From the NCBI GenBank assembly GCA_030761205.1, contig JAULJL010000028.1, positions 15,489,001 through 15,553,000 of the forward strand: a stretch of 64,000 nt of DNA. Reading direction: 5' to 3'. Of this stretch, positions 55,624-64,000 are shown one piece after another. Position numbers and translations under genes: made by a program. The notes under the pieces are model-generated. The model was not told where the DNA came from, searched no databases, and was given only the letters and a program-made list of their open reading frames with translations. Position 1 is the stretch's first letter; each line of letters opens with the position of its first letter. Origin of the DNA: Fremontodendron californicum. Its lineage: Eukaryota; Streptophyta; Magnoliopsida; Malvales; Malvaceae.

Positions 55624-56278
55624 TGTAGACACCTAATTTTGTCCGAGCCCCCCTAAACCAGGTAAATTCCTCCTTATACTTCTCAGAATGCAAAGAAACT
55701 CCCCTCATCGCACAGATGGTTCTCTAAGACTTGTGATTCAGAGTTCAACACGAAAAGTTAACTTGGAGAAAGTCAACCTCTAAAAGTCAACTACTGAAAA
55801 AGTCAACTCTCAATCAAAATCAAGATTCAAGGTTTAGTTGAACAATGGTGAAAAAATTTTGATAATCCGAGGTCTACAACGAAAGATATAGAGATCGGAA
55901 GATGGATTACGGAAATTCAATGTATAGGAATACCTAATTCGGCAAATTTGGGGAAAAATGCAGAGATGGCCCGATTCGGTAAAATTAAAGCCCCTAGTTG
56001 ATGAAGAATGAATAAACAAAAATATCCCAAGGCTCAGTTTGAAGTGGATCCCAAGGAAGAGTCGGTTAGAAGAAAAACGAAAAAACGAGAAAATTCCCGA
56101 TATTGGAAAAAAGGGAAAAACCAAATCAGAGAGGAATTTGATCATAAAAATTGGGCCTTTTTGGACCAAGTCCAATTCAATATATAACAAAGGCAGTGGA
56201 GAAAGAAAATCCAAAAATCGGATCCGTTTTGAGTAAAATCGAGGTTTCGGGGGTTAAAGGGCAATCTTGGAAAATTTG

Positions 56279-56880
56279 AGAAAAATAGAATCCATGCTCG
56301 AAAAATTACGAAAACCTCCAGATATGAATTTTATATTGTATGGAAGGTATTGGAGAAAGAAAATCCGGAATCAGAGCTCAAATGAAAAATGACAAAGTTT
56401 TGGTGCACTAATCCAAAATTTCAAGAGAAAATTCTGAAAAAATAGGAAACGAGCTCGGAAAATTATGAAAACTTTCAGATCTTAATTTTATAATATTTGA
56501 AAGAGATTGGTGAAGAAAAATATGAAATTAGAGCTCAAATGAAAAAGGCTAAATTCGGGGGTGCATTAACCCAAAATTGCAAAAGAAAATTTTGGGAAAA
56601 ATAGAAAACGAGCTCGGAAAATTATGAAAACTTCCAAAATTGAGTTTTATATTGATTTGGAGGTATTGTAAAAGAAAAATCTCAAATTGGAGCTGATTTG
56701 AAAAAAGGCAAAGTTCGGGGAGACCTAATCTGCAATTTTAATGAAAAATCCAGGAAAAATAGAAAACGAGCTCCAAAAATTATGAAAATCTCCATAACTA
56801 ATTTTTACACTTATTTGGAGGGATTGGAAAAAGAAAATCCAAAATTGGGGTTCGTTTGCAATTAAATTAAGTTTGAGGGC
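56279..56880. repeat. About 158-bp tandem repeat, four units, in the long LTR
   Basis: GAAAAATAGAAAACGAGCTC with AAAATTATGAAAA recurs at about 56279, 56436, 56596 and 56753. Each unit includes a GGTATTGGAGAAAGAAAAT block and an AGAGCTCAAATGAAAAA block. Units are diverged by a few tens of bases. Confidence 0.8.
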
Positions 56881-58059
56881 TAAAATGTAATTTTATCGAA
56901 GAAACCAAAAAGAGCCATTTTGCAAATAAAAAATGAGGAAGTTGCTGGAATATTCAAGGCCATTCGGCCAGCTCATGATGGAATGAAGGCTGAGATTTGA
57001 TTAATTTTATTCAATGGCCAATATTAAGTTGCAAGAAGACATTTTTAATCTTTGATTAGTTCCTTTGTGATCATGCCAAGTGGCCTAGATATTTTGTAAA
57101 AGGATGAGCACATTCTTAGCTAGCATCTTCAGCTAGCTCTATTCTAGAAGGCTGATCATTTTCATCCAATGTCCAAGATGAGGTTGCAAGATGACATTTT
57201 TATTTTCTTTGGCTAGTATACCTTGTGACAGATGCTATATGTCTTAGATACGAAAAAAGATGAGCACATCTATTCTAGAAGGCTCTATTTGGCCAGCTAT
57301 AGGTAAGATGGGGTCTTTTATTTTCATGAAGCTAGTCATTTTTTAGAAGGCAAGGGCAGTAGCTAACTTGGAGAAAAGAAAGAAATTTTTTGAAGAGAAA
57401 GCAAACTTGAAAGAAAGCTTTGAAGGTAGCCATTGGCACCCCTCTCTTGCATTTTTCTTTCCTTTCCATATTTCTTCTTATTTTCCATGTGATTTCCAAT
57501 CATTTTCTTGTGTAAATAAAGGTTTTGAAAGTTTTCTTTGAAGGTTGTCATCTCTTCTTTTCATCAAAAAAATGAAAAAATCATTTTACTACTTCTTTAT
57601 TGTGGCCGAATGATAAGGAGTATTGTGCTCACCTTGTGTTTGATTTTTGGTTTGCATGGTTGTGGTAGGATTAGTATATTTTGCTGGTTTAGTCTTCAAA
57701 AATAAACAAAAATAAAGAGGTGGAAAGGCTTCATGACCTTGATGAAAATCAAGAGATTATGGTTAGAGGGGGCTATGTCCATTGTACCAACCATGGAGCT
57801 CACCTCTTTTTTCTTTATTTGCTTACTTTAACTTGCTATTTTTTATTTATTTTCATATGTATCTTTGATATACTATGTTGTTCATACCAAGTCATTCATG
57901 TCTTTACATCTTGTGGCTATGTCATTTAGCATCCTTGTTATATTATGTTTTTGCATCATTTGCCATGCCTTAAGGTCATTCGGCCATCCTTGTATTTGTG
58001 ACCATGTTCTCCATGATTTTTCATGCTAGGTCTCCATTGTGGTATATTCAGCCATGTCA

Positions 58060-58610
58060 TTTAGTTAGGCCATTTTTCACATGCCAATGCCATTTTCTAC
58101 CTCATTTAGATATTAGGTCATTTTTCATATGACATATCATTTTCCATGACATTTAGATATTAGGTTATTTTCATTGTGCCATGACATTCTCCATATCATT
58201 TAGATGTTAGGTCATTTTTCATATGACATGTCATTTTCCATGACATTTAAAATATAGGTTATTTTCATTATGCCATGACATTTTTTATGTCATTTAGATG
58301 TTAGGTCATTTTTCATATGACATGTCATTTTCCATGACATTTAAACTTTAGGTTATTTTCATTGTGCCATGACATTTTCCATGTCATTTAGATGTTAGGT
58401 CATTTTTCATATGACATATCATTTTCCATGTCATTTAGGCATTAGGCCATTTTTCACATGCCATGTCATCTTCCATGTCATTTAGGCATTTAGGTTATTT
58501 TACATATGCCATGTCATTTTTCATGTCATTTAGACATTAGGTTATTTTCATGCACCATATTATTTTCCATGTCATTTAGCATTCTAGTTTATTTTGCTAT
58601 GTCACTTAGA
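58060..58610. repeat. ATGTCATTTAGATGTTAGG minisatellite in the long LTR
   Basis: Units of about 60 bp alternate between CATTTAGATGTTAGGTCATTTTTCATATGACATG and TATAGGTTATTTTCATTGTGCCATGACA, giving a higher-order unit of roughly 120 bp. Confidence 0.8.
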
Positions 58611-59814
58611 ACCTAGGTCATGCATATGCCATGCCACTTTTTTCATGCATTTATCTTGCTGTTTGATCATATATTTCTACATTCCCCACTTGATTTTTGA
58701 CTCAAGCCAATCAATGGCTCAAAGCCAAGCTCTTTTGAGCATGCTTGTGGAAAATTAATAGTTTAGCTTGGGTATTCTGATTTTATGATTTTATTTCACT
58801 ACTCATCCATGGTCAAAATAATATGATTTTTTTTACCACATGCAATAGTCATTTAGAGGATGCCATGATTTTTAGATTTTTTTTTTTATCATGGTTGAAA
58901 AATGGATTTTGACAAAGCAGTTTTTAACTCACTCTTTTGATTTTGGTAAAATTCGGTTATAGTATCCATGCCCCAAAAATTAAGCTGATTTTTTCCCAAG
59001 GAGGTCAACATGTCCTAGGTCTACCCTAATTTTTACAGATTTTTCTGAAATTTTTTAGAAGGGGAAAAAATAGGTTTTCAAGATTGCCTGTGAGAGTTAG
59101 AGTTGTTTTTTAGAAATGGTAACTTTCTGTTTTGGTTAATTCGATCATAGTATCCATGCTCCAAAAATTAAGCTGGTTTTTTTCCCATGTATATCAACAT
59201 GTTATAGGTCTCCTCTAATTTTTTCAGATTTTTTTGAAATTTTCTAAAAGGGTAAAAAAATCAGGTTTCAAAACTGGTTGTGGGAGTCAGATTTGTTTTT
59301 CAAGAAATAATAATTTTCTGTTTTTATTAGTACGTTAAAGGGAGCTGATTTGAAATATTAGTTACTGTTTTAGGGTGATTTCCATGTCATTTCAATCATA
59401 AATTTTGATTTTACAAAAGTCGGGTCAAGGGTGGTCAACCCGGATTTCAAAACTAGGAAAAATAGAGCATTTCTAAAGAGGGGGTCGGCCATGAGGCCTT
59501 TTTCATCCCAAAAATTCTATTTTTTTAAACCCGAGTCCAAATTTGAAAATTCGACTTAGGTCTCTTCCAAAGGTAGTCGGATACCTTTTTAGGTATACGG
59601 ATGTCCTTGCTTCACGGAAGAAATACATTTCCATGCATTGCATTTTCCATGTTCATGCATATTCCATGATATTTAATTTTTGCTATCTTAGTCATGTAAA
59701 TTCTATATGTATGAATATTTTATAGTGATGTCATTACTTTGATTTAAAATTCATGTTGCTATCTTGGTTATGATGTGATTGTGGATATTCTATATCATTT
59801 TGTGATTTTTTTTG

Positions 59815-60030
59815 CCATGTCATTATCTCTTTTGCCTTGTCATTAATTACTTTGCCATGTCATCTAGGCTTTGCTATGTCACCTAGGTTTTGCCATGTCA
59901 AGCATGCCATGTCATTAATTCTTTTCCCATGTCATTTAGATTATGCAATGTCATCTAGATTTTTCCATGTCAAGCATGCCATGTCATTAATCCATATGCC
60001 ATGTCATTCACTCTTTTGTCATGTCATTAG
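59815..60030. repeat. CCATGTCATTAATT minisatellite in the long LTR
   Basis: GCCATGTCATTAATTCTTT and TTTTCCATGTCAAGCATGCC recur several times. It is similar in wording to the 58060 array but with a different unit. Confidence 0.75.
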
Positions 60031-60786
60031 TAATGATTTTCATATTCATAACCATCTTTTTTTTAAAATGATTTCTAATGCAATAAAGATAATCATGCTT
60101 TTTAAAACAAGGTTATTCTTGAGTTAAAATAATTCATGAGTTCTCTGATGGGTTTGCCAGGGAGGATATCATCAATTATCATTAACAACGGAATATCTTT
60201 CTTTCAAAAAGAGAGTGATTCGGAGATTTTTCAAATAAATAAAAATTTCTATGTTTTACCGAGTCGGGGAATATAGAAAAATTTTACCAAGTCGGAGAAA
60301 ATAGAAAAATTTTGTGCTAATGAATTCCAGATCATTTTCAAATTAAAAATGGGATTATTTTTATTTAAATTGGGAATTATTTTAAAATTCCAAATCCAAA
60401 ACCGACTTTTACCGAGACTCGAGATAACACACGATTAATATGGTACCGTTTTATACGGGCGTTGTGGGGGTGCTAATCCTTCCCCGCACGTAACCGACTC
60501 TCGAACCCGCTTCTTTGATTTCTCTGGTTTAAAAGCGCAAACTTTGAAATTGGTTTTTAAAAATGTCTTAATTAATTTTAAAATGTTTTACAAAGTCGGT
60601 TTTAATAGATGGCCGATTACACCTAGCCAAAAAAGATTGGTGGCAACTCCAATTCTTTTTCGAGGTTGTTTTCAAACTCTCATTTTATTTCAAGAGGAAT
60701 TAAGTCGTCTTTTCCTCTGTTTCACCAATGTCACACTTAACGAGTAATGTTTCGCAATGAGACTTGTTATTTTTTAGGTTGCGACA

Positions 60787-61700
60787 TGTTGTACCAAAGA
60801 ACATGATTATTAATAAAACTATTTCTTCTATTTATTTGGTTGAGTTCTCTAAATTATGGCATGGTAGATTAGGTCATGTAAATTACAAGCCCTTACAAAG
60901 AATCAGCAATTTGGATTTGCTTCTGAAAATTAAAATTGATAAAAATCACAAATGTGAAATTTGTGCGGAATCCAAATTGGCTAAGGCTCCTTTCTATTCA
61001 ATAGAAAGAAGTAGTGAACCTCTAGATTTAATTAACACTGATATCTGTAACTTAAAATTTGTGCAAACTAGAGGTGGTAAAAAGTATTTCATTACTTTTA
61101 TTGATGATTGCACAAGATATAGTTACGTTTATTTACTAAGAAGCAAAGATAAGGCCTTGGAAGCTTTTAAGCTCTTTAAAAACGAGGTCGAAAATCCACT
61201 AAGCAAGAAAATTAAGATAATAAGAAGTGATAGAGGTGGTGAATATGATTCATTGTTTAATGAATTTTGTTCATAAAATGGTATGGTCCATCAAACCACT
61301 GCTCCTTATTCACCTCAACAAAATGGTATTGTCGAACGCAAGAACCGAACGTTGAAAGAAATGATGAACACTTTGTTGATAACTTCAGGGTTACCTTAGA
61401 ACTTGTGGGGGGGAGCTATTTTATTAGCTAATTATATTTTAAATAAAATATCCCACAAGAAGTTAGACAAGACACCATATGAATTGTGGAAGAGTCGAAG
61501 ACCATCCTACAAATACATGAAAGTGTGGGGGTGTCTTGCTAAGGTAGCTATTCCTCCGCCTAAAAAGGTCAAGATAGGACCTAAAAATGTTGATTGTATA
61601 TTCATTGGATATGCAAACAATAGTGCTGCTATCTTTTTCTTGTGTACAAGTCGGATATTCCTGATATTCATATCAATACGATAATTGAATCAAGGAATGC
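60787..61700 (+). pseudogene. copia B integrase
   Basis: Pre-integrase sequence LWHGRLGHVNYKPLQRI with the zinc-ligand end CEICAESKLAKAPF continues the frame broken by the LTR. The core has the three acidic residues in LINTDICNL, IIRSDRGGEYDS and NGIVERKNRTLKE, so the triad is intact. The C-terminal part KTPYELWKSRRPSYKYMKVW and IFIGYANNSA follows. Stops at about 61274 and 61397 break the frame. Confidence 0.85.
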
Positions 61701-61903
61701 TTCGTTATTTGAAGATGTACTTCCTTACAAGGAAAAACAAGAAAATAAGACTACTAAAAGAACTTATGAGTCCTAGAGTAATGATCCACATATGGATGAA
61801 GAGGAATAAGAGGAACCAAGAAGAAGCAAATGGGCTAAAGTACCAGCTAATTATGGTTCGGATTTTCTAACTTATTTATTAGAAAATAAACTTCAAACTT
61901 TTA

Positions 61904-62814
61904 ATGAGGCAATGTCATCTCCAGAAGCACCATTCTTGGAAAGAGACCGTAAATAATGAAATAGAATCCATCATGCAAAATCATACATGGGAACTGGTGG
62001 ATCTTCCTCACGAGCATAAGCCTTTAGGATCTAAATATATATTTAAGAGGAAGATGAAGACAGATGGATCGGTTGATAAATATAAAGCCCGGCTTGTAAT
62101 AAAAGGATACAAGCAAAAGGAAGGGCTTGATTATTTTGATACGTACTCACTAGTTACGAGAATAACATCCATTCGAATGTTAATAGCTATAGCAGCTCTT
62201 AACAATCTCGAAATACACCAAATGGATGTTAAGACAACTTTCCTTAATGGAGATTTAGACGAAAATATATATATGGAACAACCCGAAGGGTTAAAAGTTC
62301 TGGGACAGGAAAGGAAGGTGTGTAAGCTTGTTAAATGATTATATGGTTTAAAACAAGCACCTAAACAATGACATCAAAAATTTGACAATACAATGTTGTC
62401 AAATGGTTTTCGTATAAATGAATGCATAAATGCGTATACGTAAAGAATACGAATAAGGAATACGTCATTGTTTGTCTATACGTAGACGATATGTTGATCT
62501 TAGGCAATAATGATGAGATCATTAAAACTACCAAAGCTTGGTTGACCAGTAAATTTGACATGAAAGTTATGGGTGTAGCATATGTGGTTTTAGAATTAAA
62601 ATTTCTAAAACACAAGATAGCATGGTAATATCTCAAGATCATTATGTAAATAAGATTCTTGAGAAATTTAATAAGAATGATACCAATATAGCCAAAACAC
62701 CCGTAGATGTTAATTTACATCTAAGAAAAATTACTGGTGACGTAATATCTCAAATTGAATATTTGCGGATAATTGGTAGTCTTATGTATCTCATGAACTG
62801 CACAAAACTAGACA
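61904..62814 (+). pseudogene. copia B reverse transcriptase, 3' truncated
   Basis: GSKYIFKRKMKTDGSVDKYK, HQMDVKTTFLNGDLDENIYM and EQPEG mark the fingers and palm. CLYVDDMLILGNN (about 62482) holds the catalytic YVDD. ISQDHYVNKILEKFN and RIIGSLMYLMNCTKLDM follow, and then the reversed long LTR begins at 62815, so RNase H is absent. Several stops (near 62336 and 62370-62440) and shifts are present. Confidence 0.85.
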
Positions 62815-64000
62815 TGTCGCAACCTAAAAAATAACGATGTCTCATCGCGAGACTTTATTATTCGTTAGGCATGACATTAAAAAACTGAGAAAAAGTCGAC
62901 TTAATTCCTCTTGAAATAAAATGAGGATTATGAAATCAACCTCGAAAAAAGACATGGAGTCGCCACCAATTTTTTTTTGGCTAGGTGTGATCGGCCAACT
63001 ATTAAAACCGATTTTATAAAATATTTTAAAATTAATTAAAACATTTTTAAAATCTATTTCAAGTCTGCGTTATAAATCAGAGAAAATCGAAGAATCGGGT
63101 TCGAGACTCGGTTACGTGCGGGGAAGGATTATCACCCGCACAACGCTCGTATAAAACGGTACCTTATTAATCATGTGTTATCTCAAGTCTCGGTAAAAAG
63201 TTGGTTCTTAATTTAGTATTTCAAGTTTATTCCCAGTTTAAAGAAAAATAATTCCATTTTTAATTGAAAATGATCCGGACTTTATTAATTTAAAATTTTC
63301 CTTTATTCCCCGACAAAATCGGCAAAATATAAAAAAATTTATTCATTTGGAAAACTTTCCAAATCATTCTCGTTTTTCGACAGAAAGATATTCCTTTATT
63401 AATGATAATTGATGATATTCCCTCCAGCAAACCCGGTAGAGAACTCATTAACTATTTTAACTCGGGAATATCTTTATTTTTTATTGAAAATCATTATCCT
63501 TTTTTTAAATAAAAAAAACATTTTAAAAAATGAATATGAACATGTATGACATAAATAAAATGACATAGCAAAGTCTAGATAATATAATGCAACCTAAATG
63601 ATATGACATAGTTTAAATGGCATAGTATATTCTAGATGAAATGAAAAATCCTAAGTGTCATGGTATATTCTAAATGAAATAAAATGATTTAAATGACATG
63701 GCAATTTTAAATGATATGGCATATTTTAAATGACATGGCATATTCTAAATGACATGGCGTATTCTAAATAATATAACCTAAATGACATGGAATATGATCT
63801 AAGTGACAAGAAATGACATGAAACATAAAATAATGCTATCATAAAATATGCATGAAAATAAAATAAAAATGCATGAATATAGTATATGCTAAAAATGTGA
63901 CAAAAATAAATGACTAAATAAAAAATATAGGATAGCATGAAATATTCAAAATCATATGGCAAACAATATAACATCATAAAATGTAAATCAAAGTAATAAT
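62815..64000 (-). mobile_element. Second long LTR of the same family, reversed, partial
   Basis: It starts TGTCGCAACCTAAAAAAT, the inverse of the end at 60786. It contains the reversed blocks GGAGTCGCCACCAA and GTTACGTGCGGGGAAGG, then the reversed ATGACATGG minisatellite (63540-63830). It inserts into copia B RT right after AGACA (62810-62814), the candidate TSD. It continues past the window, so length and type (solo or full element) are unknown. Confidence 0.8.

Larger units (their letters stand above)
55624..60786 (+). mobile_element. 5.16-kb solo LTR (Tat/Ogre-like)
   Basis: It starts TGTAGACACCTAATTTTGTCC and ends TTTTTTAGGTTGCGACA, with a perfect TSD TGTTG (55619-55623 and 60787-60791). 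The 3' part has GGGTGCTAATCCTTCCCC, GCACGTAACCGACTC and TTGGTGGCAACTCC, sequence I associate with LTRs of large Tat/Ogre-type gypsy elements and their derivatives. No second internal copy of the ends occurs, so this is one LTR, unusually long. Three repeat blocks lie inside. No large open frame. Confidence 0.8.
48027..62814 (+). mobile_element. Ty1/copia element (copia B), split by later insertions and cut at its 3' side
   Basis: The 5' LTR begins at 48027 (TGTTGCATATCAAG). Its gag, protease, integrase and RT parts lie on the + strand at 54384-55623 and 60787-62814. Copia A (49116-54039) is inserted in the leader. A 5.16-kb solo LTR (55624-60786) is inserted in the protease/pre-integrase part. 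Another copy of that LTR, starting at 62815, cuts the end of RT. The rest of the element and its 3' LTR are beyond the window. Several stops and shifts show it is inactive. Confidence 0.85.

Noticed and set aside
55834..56236. Frames in the long solo LTR (126 and 65 codons)
   Set aside because: They lie in the leading part of a non-coding LTR, and neither has a recognised domain.
63726..63977. 83-codon minus-strand frame
   Set aside because: It reads the ATGACATGG minisatellite of the reversed LTR.

Overview
This window is plant nuclear DNA, most likely from a eudicot. The evidence is the AT-rich background, GT-AG introns, and nested plant transposon families: Ty1/copia with UBN2-type gag, a Ty3/gypsy chromovirus, an Athila/Tat-like element, CACTA/En-Spm, hAT and Mutator-like MITEs, and SINEs. 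There is one clearly intact host gene, a four-exon FSP1/AIFM2-type FAD-NAD(P)H oxidoreductase of 359 codons on the + strand (22874-26549). Almost everything else is mobile DNA or its remains. The species could not be identified from the sequence alone.

Layout. 1-22.8 kb is a MITE field. It holds a long-arm foldback element (969-2414) built of palindromes with an exact 66-bp period. It also holds a tandem array of TIR-bearing units (3605-5458), seven copies of one hAT-type MITE family with TAGACCTG-like ends, and a 2.2-kb hAT-like element (6818-9050) that carries a gene-like segment. A Mutator-like element lies at 9657-10606, a copia LTR copy at about 12490-13390, and a decayed chromovirus (13750-19497). 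The chromovirus sits inside an older MITE and has its own hAT insertion in the integrase. 22.8-26.6 kb is the oxidoreductase gene, with a SINE and several MITEs in its introns.

28.9-40.3 kb is one 11.4-kb LTR element on the minus strand with 1.2-kb LTRs, a tRNA-Asp-type primer site and an Athila-like gag remnant. A CACTA transposon (30418-about 37300) lies inside it. That CACTA copy has a hairpin-rich 5' subterminal region, a captured four-exon gene fragment and a broken TNPD transposase. It lacks its 3' end. 40.3-48 kb is mostly unassigned AT-rich DNA with an hAT element, a SINE and two related direct repeats.

48.0-64.0 kb is a copia element on the + strand (copia B) hit three times. A second copia (copia A, minus strand) is inserted in its leader, and copia A has an inverted reverse-transcriptase segment. 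A 5.16-kb solo LTR is inserted in its polyprotein gene. A second copy of that long LTR, in the opposite orientation, cuts the reverse transcriptase and runs off the window.

Insertion order can be read directly from target-site duplications (TSDs) in several places. I found no RNA genes, CRISPR arrays or bacterial features. The least ordinary structures are the 66-bp palindrome foldback, the two gene-capture candidates (hAT-like and CACTA), the internal inversion in copia A, and the oppositely oriented giant LTRs. All calls were made by eye, without searches or alignment software.
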